From the NCBI GenBank assembly GCA_022747635.1, contig JAKTNV010000018.1, forward strand, positions 620,001-684,000: DNA of 64,000 bases, given 5' to 3'. The notes below the pieces were generated by a model. That model was not told where the DNA came from, searched no databases, and worked only from the letters and a program-made list of their open reading frames with translations. Below are positions 23,297-33,345 of this stretch, piece by piece. This DNA is from Hetaerina americana. Taxonomy: Eukaryota; Arthropoda; Insecta; Odonata; Calopterygidae. The number at the start of each line of letters is the position of its first letter. The stretch's first letter is position 1. The translations under genes and the position numbers were made by a program.

Positions 23297-24316
23297 ATGG
23301 CTTCATCCAGGTCCCCTGTTGCCATGCTCGAAGGCACTGGCGAATGCGCGGCTTTAAGGGCTCGTATCGTCATGCTGGAGAGAATGGTGCGGGAGCTTCG
23401 ATCGGAGATCGCCGGCCGGAGGGCTCCCCTCGGGAGAGATGGTGCTCAGGGTGGGAATACGAAAACCCGCCACGCCCATAGGGGTGCACGGATTCGTCCG
23501 AATGCAACACGTGGCTGGGCGATTAGAGACCTACCCCGTGTCCCATCTCTCAACGAGGGAGTGTCTCACGTCCGTAGGTCGGACGATTGGAGGGTCGTCT
23601 CTCGGGGCAAGGGGAAGGTAACGCTGCGGCGAGGTTTGGACTCTGCGGAGGCAGATACCATCCCCGTCTCCAACAGGTACCAGGTGCTGTCGGATGACAG
23701 CACCACCGTACCTGCAGCCCCTATCCCTACTCCGAGGGCACTGCCTAGGGTAAGGCATCAGCGGTCGGGGAGGGAGGGAACCGTTATATTAGGTAGTTCA
23801 AATGTCCGGCGTATAATGAACCCGCTGCGCCGCAGAGTCCAACAGGAGGGAGGTGTTGGATTCTTGTCGTCCTGGTGTATACCGGGCGGCGGGGTACCCC
23901 AGGCGACGCTGGCGGTGAAGGCGGTCGTCAGTAATACGGGCTGCTCCAAGCTACGCATTGTGGCTCATGTCGGGACAAACGACGCCTCGGAACGTGGATC
24001 TGAAGAGATCCTGCGCTCCTTTAAGGAGATGCACTCGGAGGTGAAACGAGTCGAGGCAGAGTTGAAGGTCCCAATTAAATTAAGTATATGTAGTATTGTG
24101 CCGCGTTCAGACCGCGGAAGGCTCGTTTGGAGCCGCATTGAGGGTTTAAATCAGAGATTGCTGGGATTTTGCCGGGGAATCGGAGCGGACTTCGTTGATC
24201 TGAGGCCCGTCCTCTCATCGTGTCGGGTACCCCTTAATCGCTCCGGGGTCCATTATACTGCCGAGGCATCGCAGTTGGTAGCGCGTAGGTTACACGAACA
24301 CGTTTCGAGGGTTTAG
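23297..24316 (+). CDS. LINE ORF1 protein with coiled-coil and SGNH esterase-like domain
   Basis: A 339-residue protein, probably the RNA-binding partner of ORF2 in the retrotransposition particle. Residues about 14-40 form a short Leu/Ile heptad segment (ARIVMLERMVRELRSEI). A basic linker follows with DDWRVVSRGKGKVTLRR and VSNRYQVLSDD, a motif type found in LINE ORF1 proteins. Residues about 160-339 resemble an SGNH/GDSL hydrolase: TVILGSSNVRR (candidate nucleophile Ser), AHVGTND, and a final SGVHYT where the family usually has DxxH. ORF1 esterase domains are known in CR1 and L2 elements. No zinc knuckle is seen. The ATG context AGGATGG is favourable. Confidence 0.85.
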   Translation: MASSRSPVAMLEGTGECAALRARIVMLERMVRELRSEIAGRRAPLGRDGAQGGNTKTRHAHRGARIRPNATRGWAIRDLPRVPSLNEGVSHVRRSDDWRVVSRGKGKVTLRRGLDSAEADTIPVSNRYQVLSDDSTTVPAAPIPTPRALPRVRHQRSGREGTVILGSSNVRRIMNPLRRRVQQEGGVGFLSSWCIPGGGVPQATLAVKAVVSNTGCSKLRIVAHVGTNDASERGSEEILRSFKEMHSEVKRVEAELKVPIKLSICSIVPRSDRGRLVWSRIEGLNQRLLGFCRGIGADFVDLRPVLSSCRVPLNRSGVHYTAEASQLVARRLHEHVSRV

Positions 24317-27300
24317 CATAGCTGGTAGGCAAGAGCGTAGGTCATATATTGGGAAAAATAAAGTAGAATCCAGCGCTTTTTGTCAATTCAGTTCAGGTAA
24401 TGCCTCTCATATCCCCAAAAAAATTGAACAAACAAATACTTGCGTTAAAACAACATATAACCCACGTAAATTTAATAAAATTGAAGCCTCTACATACATA
24501 ACAGATAGCAATGCAAGTGAATGTAATTCTTTTGTCTCTGTTCACCACGAATCGTCTCAAAACAGTTTTGTTAGCGTACATAAAACCGAAAAACAAGAAG
24601 TTATTAGCCATATTAAAATAATAATATTAAACTGCCGTAGCATTAGGAACAAAATATCGGATATTGAACATATTTTTGTCAGTACAAACGCAGACATAGT
24701 AGTTGGAACAGAAAGTTGGCTCACGGGAGATATAGCAAACAATGAGGTTTTTCCAAACGGTTTCACAATTTACAGAAGGGACAGACCAAATAGGTTGGGT
24801 GGGGGAGTATTCATTGCAGTAAAGTCACATCTTAGTAGCCAACGATATGAATGCGACGTAGATGACATAGAAAGCGTTTGGTGCAACATTAAGGACTACA
24901 ACGGCAGAAGCCTATACGTGTGTTCATTTTATAGACCCCCAGATTCTAACACAGATGTCCTACACAAACTCGACGAACAAATATCCACTATCAGCAGCAG
25001 ACAAAGCAACAGTATTACTATAATCGCTGGTGACACAAATCTACCGTCAATTGACTGGGACAACTACTGCGTAGGAAAATCTGCCAAAAACAGAGATTCA
25101 TGCCAAGAACTCCTTCATATATTCACAAAACACTCCTTAGAACAAATAGTTAAATCACCAACACGGGGCCAAAGCATACTAGACATCTTTGCGACTTCTA
25201 AGCCCGAAATCATCACTAACATTGAAATAATAGACGGAATCAGTGACCATAAGGCTATTCTTGTGGAGTTAAAAACTAAGTTCGTCAAAATAAACAAAGA
25301 AAAGCGTAAAATATACCTATACAACAAGGCAAATTTTAACGGACTAAGAGAATATTTAAAGATAAAATTACCAGAATACAAGACAAAAACACTGACAACA
25401 AATACAGAGAACACTTGGAATTATTTCTTAAATATTTTACGCGAAGGAATGAAGACGTACATCCCGTCCAAACTCAAATGCGACAGTAAGGAACCTAGAT
25501 GGTACAACGGGGAAGTCAGATCGGCATTAAGAAGGCAAAGAAAGCTACAGTCAAAATTCAAAAAGAGTTTAAAAAGTGACGATATAATTTATGTGAATAC
25601 AACCAAACAGCTACTAAAAGAATGTCGTAGTAAGACGAAAAGTATTATGCGCACAGCACTACACTCTTTTAAATCTAAAATGCTAAGCGAATATCTTGAG
25701 GAAAATCCAAAGTCATTCTGGTCCTATGTTAGGGAAATACAGGGTAAACGTCCCACTGTTCACTCTTTGAAGACGGAAAATGGAGAAATCATTACAGATA
25801 GCGTGAAAAAGGCAAATATTTTAAACCATTTTTTCCAGAGCGTCTACAACAAAAACACAAAAGCACCAAACGATCCTCCACACCCACCCGGGGAACACAT
25901 GAGCGATCTTACACTGACCAAGCAGGGAATAGTACATCTGCTCCGTAGTATCAAAGCACACAAGGCACCTGGTCCGGAAGAAATACCTGCTAGAATATTA
26001 AAGGAATTAGCTGACGACATTGCCCCATTTTTACATATTGTTTTTCTAAAATCGATAGAAGAAGGCTCAGTGCCTCGTGACTGGAAGCTAGCCCATATAA
26101 CTCCCATCTATAAAGGCGGCGATAGGGATAAACCAACCAATTACCGACCCATTTCTTTAACGTCGATCTCTTGTAAAATATTGGAACACATTATTGTCAC
26201 TAACATTATGAAATTTCTTGATAGTAGGAAAATACTAATCCACAACCAGCACGGATTTAGGAAAAGCAGATCTTGCGAAACACAACTTGGTCTCTTCATT
26301 CACGATATACTTAGATCGGGAGAAAACAACACCCAAGTCGATGCAGTATTCCTGGATTTCAAAAAAGCCTTCGACAAAGTCCCACACAATAAATTGTTAC
26401 ATAAACTTAAATACTATGGGATCAATGAGAAAATAATTAATTGGATTAGAGACTTCTTGTCAAACCGCAAACAAATAGTAGTCATAGATGGGTTGTGCTC
26501 ATCGGAGAGAGATGTTACTTCGGGCGTCCCCCAGGGAAGTGTAATAGGGCCTCTTCTGTTCTTAATATACATAAATGACTTAAGCACACACGTTAGTAGC
26601 AATCTAAGGTTATTTGCTGACGACACGGTGATATACAGGGAAATAAGGAGCCAACTAGATCGCGAGCTACTCTCTAGAGACTTAGACAATATCTCGGAAT
26701 GGTGCAATAAATGGGGATTAACACTTAATATAGATAAATGTGCAGTTTTGAAATTTTGGAATAAAGGAAGCGAGGATCAGGATATAAACTACAAAATAGA
26801 GGGTTCAGTATTGACTACGGCAAATCAAGTTAAATATTTGGGGGTTGTTCTAACACCACGCCTTTCATGGGGAGCACATATCAGGACAATATGCGGATCA
26901 GCTTTAAAGAAACTTGGCTTCATTAAACGGGTGGTGGGGAAATGTAATGAAAAAGTTAAAGAGAGGTGTTATTTTGCTCTAGTTAGACCTCATTTGGAAT
27001 ATGCCGCAAGTATTTGGGATCCGTGGGAGAAAATTTGGCAAAAAGAATTAGATAAAGTCCAGAGAAAATCCGCTAGATTCGTTAAAAATTGTTATGATAA
27101 AAACACAAGTGTGACAGGTCTCTTAGGGGATTTAGGCTGGGAACCACTTGAAGTGCGGAGAGAACAAGCGAGGCTTAGACTTTTAGAAAGGTTCAGAACA
27201 AACGAGTTTAAATATGACACTGAAGGAATTATAATGGCCCCACACTACTTAGGTAGATCAGACCACAAAGATAAACTAAGGGAGATAGATTCCAAGACAG

Positions 27301-27371
27301 ATAGGTACAAATACTCATTCTTTCCCCGAACAATCAGTAATCATAATAGCAAGAAACCGAAGTCACTTTAG
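24282..27371 (+). CDS. CR1-type ORF2: endonuclease plus reverse transcriptase (family B)
   Basis: The frame opens after a TAG at 24279-24281, overlaps the ORF1 end by 35 bases in the +1 frame, and gives up to about 1029 residues. It has an endonuclease (LNCRSIRNK, GTESWLTGD, FYRPPDS, AGDTNLPSIDW, ISDHKA) and an RT (NYRPISLTS, HGFRKSRSCETQLGL, FLDFKKAFDKVPH, GVPQGSVIGPLLF, FADDTVIY). The C-terminal region has YLGVVLTPRLSWGAH and FFPRTISN. The first in-frame ATG lies after the endonuclease (near 25449), so translation must use a non-AUG codon, reinitiation or frameshifting from ORF1. Catalytic motifs are intact. Confidence 0.9.
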   Translation, partial: RVGYTNTFRGFSIAGRQERRSYIGKNKVESSAFCQFSSGNASHIPKKIEQTNTCVKTTYNPRKFNKIEASTYITDSNASECNSFVSVHHESSQNSFVSVHKTEKQEVISHIKIIILNCRSIRNKISDIEHIFVSTNADIVVGTESWLTGDIANNEVFPNGFTIYRRDRPNRLGGGVFIAVKSHLSSQRYECDVDDIESVWCNIKDYNGRSLYVCSFYRPPDSNTDVLHKLDEQISTISSRQSNSITIIAGDTNLPSIDWDNYCVGKSAKNRDSCQELLHIFTKHSLEQIVKSPTRGQSILDIFATSKPEIITNIEIIDGISDHKAILVELKTKFVKINKEKRKIYLYNKANFNGLREYLKIKLPEYKTKTLTTNTENTWNYFLNILREGMKTYIPSKLKCDSKEPRWYNGEVRSALRRQRKLQSKFKKSLKSDDIIYVNTTKQLLKECRSKTKSIMRTALHSFKSKMLSEYLEENPKSFWSYVREIQGKRPTVHSLKTENGEIITDSVKKANILNHFFQSVYNKNTKAPNDPPHPPGEHMSDLTLTKQGIVHLLRSIKAHKAPGPEEIPARILKELADDIAPFLHIVFLKSIEEGSVPRDWKLAHITPIYKGGDRDKPTNYRPISLTSISCKILEHIIVTNIMKFLDSRKILIHNQHGFRKSRSCETQLGLFIHDILRSGENNTQVDAVFLDFKKAFDKVPHNKLLHKLKYYGINEKIINWIRDFLSNRKQIVVIDGLCSSERDVTSGVPQGSVIGPLLFLIYINDLSTHVSSNLRLFADDTVIYREIRSQLDRELLSRDLDNISEWCNKWGLTLNIDKCAVLKFWNKGSEDQDINYKIEGSVLTTANQVKYLGVVLTPRLSWGAHIRTICGSALKKLGFIKRVVGKCNEKVKERCYFALVRPHLEYAASIWDPWEKIWQKELDKVQRKSARFVKNCYDKNTSVTGLLGDLGWEPLEVRREQARLRLLERFRTNEFKYDTEGIIMAPHYLGRSDHKDKLREIDSKTDRYKYSFFPRTISNHNSKKPKSL

Positions 27372-27678
27372 AAATATTAAAAACGTTGAATTTACAAGTC
27401 GGAACAAAATTAAACACTATAGAGATGTTAGGTATACTTTCAGGTGCATGTGTATGTTAGTTGGTAGTTTGAGTGTTTGCATGTGTGTGGGGTGTAAGTG
27501 TTCATGCATGAATGTATGCCATGTTTTTTTTTTTTTTTTTTATATATATGATTTTGTCGTTATTGCATGCGGTTTTTTTTTTCTTTTTCTTTTCTAAATT
27601 ATGGGTGGTGTCCTAGCACCCCCCGCCACACGCCCTTGCGGCGGCTTGCGGGGTATTAAGTAGATGTAGATGTAGATG
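27372..27678 (+). other. B1 3' UTR with terminal hairpin and (GTAGAT)n tail
   Basis: A TG-rich UTR with a T-run at 27524-27542 leads to CACCCCCCGCCACACGCC and then GCGGCTTGCGGGG, which pair as CCCCGC with GCGGGG around an internal GCC/GGC stem. It ends in GTAGAT repeats. By analogy with CR1/L2 elements, this 3' structure is the likely RT recognition site. Confidence 0.8.
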
Positions 27679-28898
27679 AATGGTGTTCTAACTGGGGATT
27701 GACTCTAAATTATAATAAATGTTCAGTGGTAAATTTCTTTAAAAGATCAACGGGATTTGCTTACAAATTAGCTGGAGGTGACCTAGCAGTAGTTGATACG
27801 GTAAAATACCTAGGTGTCACATTCACTAAAGACTTAACTTGGGGGACTCACATACGTAAAGTCTGCGGTCAAGCAAATAAAAAATTGGGATTCATTAGAC
27901 GCATTGTCGGCAAAAGTGACTCAAAGGTCAAGGAACGTTGTTACCACGCTCTTGTAAGGCCTCATTTAGAATACGCATGCAGCGTGTGGGACCCGAGTGA
28001 AAAAGGTCTCATTCGGGAAATTGAGAAGGTTCAACGCCGGGCAGCCCGTTTTGTAAAAAATTCCTACGATAAAACGCAAAGCGTTACCGAAATGCTCATG
28101 GATTTGGGGTGGGAATCATTAGAAGAGAGACGATTCAATGCAAGACTGAAATTATTAAATAAATTCAGATCCGCATGTTTCAGCACCGAGGTCTCGCAGA
28201 TTATTCGTACTCCTACATACATTGGTCGCTTGGATCATGCATATAAAATTCGGGAAATAGATGCCAGGACTAGCCGACTCAAGGACTCCTTCTTCCCACG
28301 GACAATACGGGATAGCAACTGTAGGATTATAGATAGTAAAAATTCCACTTGCCACCCTCAGTGTCTAAAAAATAATTAGTTCTACTTAAATGCATGCTCC
28401 TCCACTAACCTTATGTGTTTTGTTATAATAACCCATTCTTTCCGCATGACATCATTCGTGTTCTGTTCATCTGTTTTTAAGTTTCCCTTTCAGTCCCTCT
28501 TCCCTCCCGGCGGGGGGAAATTCCTGCTACCTGCAACGTTGGGTCGAATTCCCTTCCTTTTACTGTCTCTTTGGGGGGTAGAGTGTTTTGTGGTGCATTT
28601 TCATGTGGTAGTGATGTTTCACATTCTTGCTTGTTGTGTCCTGGCTTGCGTGTTTTAGGATGGCTTTGGTGCTGTATCCTGGGGTGCAGTTTTTTGTTGT
28701 TTTGCGGTGTATGTGTTTGCATGAGTATTGGATGGAGGGAGTTTTGCATGAGTGTGTGCGCTGCTGGGGTGTAATTTTCCGTGTTGTTTTTTGCATGTGG
28801 TATTTTTCGTTTTTACGGTTGGTGACCTAACACCCCCCGCCACACGCCCTTGCGGCGGCTTGCGGGGTATTATGTAGATGTAGATGTAGATGTAGATG
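27679..28898 (+). mobile_element. Family A LINE copy A3, 3' part
   Basis: Continues the ORF2 sequence interrupted at 22812, starting at the duplicated AATGGT. It encodes the C-terminal 220 residues of ORF2 (KCSVVNFFKRST to CHPQCLKNN, ending 28379), then the 3' UTR. The hairpin is at 28835-28867 and a four-unit GTAGAT tail follows. Without B1, A3 would have an uninterrupted reading frame across the junction. Confidence 0.92.
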
Positions 28899-29184
28899 AA
28901 TATTAAAAACATTGAATTTACGAGTCGGAGCAAAGTTAAATACTGCAAAGATGTTAGGTATACTTTCAGGTGCATGTGTATGTAAGATGTAGATTGAGTG
29001 TTTGCATGTGTGTAGTGTAAGTGTTCTTGAATGAATGGATGCCATGTTTTTTTTGTGGATGTATGACTTTGTGGTTCTTGCATGCGGTTTTTTTTCTTTT
29101 CTAAATTACGGGTGGTGTCCTAACACCCCCCGCCACACGCCCTTGCGGCGCCTTGCGGGGTATTAAGTAGATATAGATGTAGAA
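28899..29184 (+). mobile_element. Family B 3' UTR-only copy (B3)
   Basis: A 5'-truncated copy that starts at the AATATTAAAAAC just after the family B ORF2 stop. It runs through the TG-rich UTR and the hairpin (GCGGCGCCTTGCGGGG, one change) to a degenerate GTAGATATAGATGTAGA tail. It abuts the A3 tail directly. Confidence 0.9.
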
Positions 29185-29458
29185 TATGTTTACTATGTAA
29201 AAATGACTCTTACAATCTACATGTATCTTTCCTCTAATTAATAGGGTTTTCGCAGGTTTTTCACACCCCCCTTCTCTTCGAGGGTGTTTTTCCTGTGTGG
29301 GTTTTTACTAGTTGAGCAATGCCACGCTCTCCCTAGCTTTTCCCACAAACCTCATTCTTTGCTTAGACTTTCCTCATTTTATTGTTCTCTATCTTCACTG
29401 TCATTTTAATTTGATTATGTGTAGGTGTATTCTTAATTTATATATGTATATGTATGTA
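29185..29458. other. Short unique spacer
   Basis: T-rich spacer between B3 and A4 without coding or repeat signatures. It ends in ATGTATATGTATGTATG at the A4 junction. Confidence 0.55.
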
Positions 29459-30363
29459 TGTGGGACCCGAGTGAAAAAGGTCTCATTCGGGAAATTGAGA
29501 AGGTTCAACGCAGGGCAGCCCGTTTTGTAAAAAATTCCTACGATAAAACGCAAAGCGTTACCGAAATGCTCATGGATTTGGGGTGGGAATCATTAGAAGA
29601 GAGACGATTCAATGCAAGACTGAAATTATTAAATAAATTCAGATCCGCATGTTTCAGCACCGAGGTCTCGCAGATTATTCGTACTCCTACATACATTGGT
29701 CGCTTGGATCATGCATATAAAATTCGGGAAATAGATGCCAGGACTAGCCGACTCAAGGATTCCTTCTTCCCACGGACAATACGGGATAGCAACTGTAGGA
29801 TTATAGATAGTAAAAATTCCACTTGCCACCCTTCAGTGTCTAAAAATTAATTAGTTCTACTTAAATGCATGCTCCTCCACTAACCTTATGTGTTTTGTTA
29901 TAATAACCCATTCTTTCCGAATGACCTCATTCGTGTTCTGTTCATCTGTTTTTAAGTTTCCCTTTCAATCCCTCGTCCCTCTCCGCTGGGGGAAATTCCT
30001 GCTACCTGCAACGTTGGGTGGATTTCCCTTCCTTTTACTGTCTCTTTGGGGGGTTGAGTGTTTTGTGGTGCATTTTCATGTGGTAGTGATGTTTCACATT
30101 CTTGCTTGTTGTGTCCTGGCTTGCGTGTTTTAGGATGGCTTTCGTGCTGTATCCTGGGGTGCAGTTTTTTGTTGTTTGGCGGTGTATGTGTTTGCATGAG
30201 TATTGGATGGAGGGAGTTTTGCATGAGTGTGTGCGCTGCTGGGGTGTAATTTTCCGTGTTGTTTTTTGCATGTGGTATTTTTCGTTTTTACGGTTGGTGA
30301 CCTAACACCCCCCGCCACACGCCCTTGCGGCGGCTTGCGGGGTATTATGTAGATGTAGATGTA
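29459..30363 (+). mobile_element. Family A LINE copy A4 (5'-truncated)
   Basis: Starts within the ORF2 C-terminus (WDPSEKGLIREIEKVQRR) and extends through the 3' UTR, hairpin and tail. One inserted T (CACCCTTCAGTG) shifts the last codons to CHPSVSKN instead of CHPQCLKNN. The UTR carries the CCCTCTCCGC variant shared with A5. The tail grades into GTATG repeats. Confidence 0.92.
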
Positions 30364-30542
30364 TGTATGGGTGTATATGTGCGTAATTATGTATGTATTT
30401 ATGTATGTGTATGCATGCATGTATGTATGTTTATGTGTGTATGTATGTTATGTTATGTTATGTGTATGTGGATATGTATGTATACCTGTATGTGTAGGTA
30501 TGTGTATGCATACAGGTTGGTATGTGTGTGTATGTGTATGTA

Positions 30543-30616
<74 letters not shown>

Positions 30617-30664
30617 ATATATATATATGTGTGTATATATATATATGTGTATATATATATATAT

Positions 30665-30724
<60 letters not shown>

Positions 30725-30735
30725 ATATATATGTG

Positions 30736-30812
<77 letters not shown>

Positions 30813-30845
30813 ATATATATATATATATATTTGTATATATATATG

Positions 30846-30882
<37 letters not shown>

Positions 30883-30948
30883 GTGTATATATATGTATAT
30901 ATATATATATATATGTGTATATATATATACTTATATATATGAGACATC
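30364..30948. repeat. (GTATG)n grading into a long (AT)n/(GTAT)n array
   Basis: Directly after the A4 tail the sequence becomes GTATGTATG-like units, then almost pure AT with GTGTAT interruptions until A5 starts. Long Tyr/Ile frames through it are microsatellite artefacts. Confidence 0.9.
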
Positions 30949-30951
30949 ATC

Positions 30952-33290
30952 TCCACATCATCTCCTGAGAATACACAATTATGGGACACATATAGATCCT
31001 CTAAAATTGAAACCAAAAAACAATTACGTAGCGCCTTACTGGAATTTAAACGCAAAGTACTTTGCGAGCACTTGGACACTGACCCCAAAGCTTTCTGGTC
31101 ATATGTTAGGGAAGTAAATGGGAGTAAACAAACCGTGGCTTGCTTAAGGGATTTTAGTAATATAATTCATACAGACAGCGAGGTTAAAGCTAACATCTTA
31201 AATTCATTCTTCCAAAGCGTTTTCTCGAATGATGTTGCCACCGCATATCTCCAAGAAACAATACATACTCCACCCATGGAAAAAATAACAGTGGACCAAC
31301 AAGGAATTCTAAAATTACTTAATGAGATTAAACCCAACAAATCCCCGGGTCCCGAAAATATACCAGCTAGGGTGATAAAACATTTAGCTCCAAACATTGC
31401 CCCGTACCTTGAATTTATATTTAACAAATCCCTCACAGAGTGCAAAGTACCTAAGATTTGGAAAACCGCGCAAATAACGCCTATTTTTAAAAGTGGTGAC
31501 AGGGAGGATCCCAGTAATTACAGACCTATATCTCTCACTTCTATCTGTTGTAAAATCTTAGAGCACATAATTGTCAGTTCAATAATGAGACACCTTGACA
31601 ATATTAACTTTTTAAGTGACAATCAACACGGATTCAGGAAAACCCGCTCCTGCGAAACCCAATTAGGATTATTTACACATGATTTACTTGTATCTGGTGA
31701 GAGAGGTAGGCAAGTGGATGCCATCTTCTTAGATTTTCAAAAGGCATTTGATAAAGTCCCACATGGTAAACTCATTCATAAATTAAAGGTCGCGGGTATA
31801 AACAAGGGCGCCATAAGTTGGGTTAAAGATTTTCTTTCAGAGCGGGAACAGAGGGTAGTCCTTGATGGCACTAGTTCCGACGGCGTTCGAGTCACGTCGG
31901 GGGTACCTCAGGGAAGTGTGATCGGGCCGTTACTTTTCTTGATTTTTGTTAACGATTTGAACCGCGAAGTGAAAAGTAAAATTAGGATGTTCGCGGATGA
32001 CACGGTGATCTATCGGGAGATATCTGGGGATGAGGATCGTTTTATTCTAGCGCAGGATTTAGATTGCATTACTAAATGGTGTTCTAACTGGGGATTGACT
32101 CTAAATTATAATAAATGTTCAGTGGTAAATTTCTTTAAAAGATCAACGGGATTTGCTTACAAATTAGCTGGAGGTGACCTAGCAGTAGTTGATACGGTAA
32201 AATACCTAGGTGTCACATTCACTAAAGACTTAACTTGGGGGACTCACATACGTAAAGTCTGCGGTCAAGCAAATAAAAAATTGGGATTCATTAGACGCAT
32301 TGTCGGCAAAAGTGACTCGAAGGTCAAGGATCGTTGTTACCACGCTCTTGTAAGGCCTCATTTAGAATACGCATGCAGCGTGTGGGACCCGAGTGAAAAA
32401 GGTCTCATTCGGGAAATTGAGAAGGTTCAACGCCGGGCAGCCCGTTTTGTAAAAAATTCCTACGATAAAACGCAAAGCGTTACCGAAATGCTCATGGATT
32501 TGGGGTGGGAATCATTAGAAGAGAGACGATTCAATGCAAGACTGAAATTATTAAATAAATTCAGATCCGCATGTTTCAGCACCGAGGTCTCGCAGATTAT
32601 TCGTACTCCTACATACATTGGTCGCTTGGATCATGCATATAAAATTCGGGAAATAGATGCCAGGACTAGCCGACTCAAGGACTCCTTCTTCCCACGGACA
32701 ATACGGGATAGCAACTGTAGGATTATAGATAGTAAAAATTCCACTTGCCACCCTTCAGTGTCTAAAAAATAATTAGTTCTACTTAAATGCATGCTCCTCC
32801 ACTAACCTTATGTGTTTTGTTATAATAACCCATTCTTTCCGAATGACCTCATTCGTGTTCTGTTCATCTGTTTTTAAGTTTCCCTTTCAATCCCTCGTCC
32901 CTCTCCGCGGGGGGAAATTCCTGCTACCTGCAACGTTGGGTCGAATTCCCTTCCTTTTACTGTCTCTTTGGGGGGTTGAGTGTTTTGTGGTGCATTTTCA
33001 TGTGGTAGTGATGTTTCACATTCTTGCTTGTTGTGTCCTGGCTTGCGTGTTTTAGGATGGCTTTCGTGCTGTATCCTGGGGTGCAGTTTTTTGTTGTTTG
33101 GCGGTGTATGTGTTTGCATGAGTATTGGATGGAGGGAGTTTTGCATGAGTGTGTGCGCTGCTGGGGTGTAATTTTCCGTGTTGTTTTTTGCATGTGGTAT
33201 TTTTCGTTTTTACGGTTGGTGACCTAACACCCCCCGCCACACGCCCTTGCGGCGGCTTGCGGGGTATTATGTAGATGTAGATGTAGATGT
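30952..33290 (+). mobile_element. Family A LINE copy A5 (5'-truncated)
   Basis: Truncated between the endonuclease and RT domains. The RT and C-terminal coding sequence (566 codons, 31072-32772, open further upstream) is uninterrupted and includes the NYRPISLTS, FLDFQKAFDKVPH and FADDTVIY blocks. It ends CHPSVSKK because of the same inserted T as A4. The 3' UTR, hairpin and GTAGAT tail are complete. The tail runs into another (AT)n tract at 33291-33345. No endonuclease, so it cannot act alone. Confidence 0.93.
31072..32772 (+). pseudogene. 5'-truncated family A ORF2 (RT and C-terminal region)
   Basis: Open RT reading frame of copy A5 lacking the endonuclease. The catalytic FADD is present. 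One variant is DRCYHALV where other copies have ERCYHALV. It has no promoter or start of its own, so it is classed as a remnant. Confidence 0.85.
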
Positions 33291-33297
33291 ATGCATG

Positions 33298-33328
<31 letters not shown>

Positions 33329-33345
33329 ACATATATATATATACT
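33291..33345. repeat. (AT)n tract at the A5 tail
   Basis: GTATGCATGTATATATAT... directly continues the GTAGAT tail of A5, the same arrangement as at A4. Confidence 0.85.

Larger units (their letters stand above)
22813..27678 (+). mobile_element. Apparently full-length CR1/L2-group LINE, family B (B1)
   Basis: A 4.87 kb element with a 5' UTR (22813-23296), ORF1, overlapping ORF2, 3' UTR, terminal hairpin and (GTAGAT)3 tail. It is inserted in copy A3 and flanked by the duplication AATGGT (22807-22812 and 27679-27684). The 5' UTR is shared with the copy at 52.3 kb, which supports a genuine 5' end. Both ORFs are open, so this is the best candidate for an active source in the window. Confidence 0.93.

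Noticed and set aside
30359..31117. Long Tyr/Ile-rich open frames over the (AT)n array
   Set aside because: Pure consequence of TATA repeats on either strand; no coding evidence.
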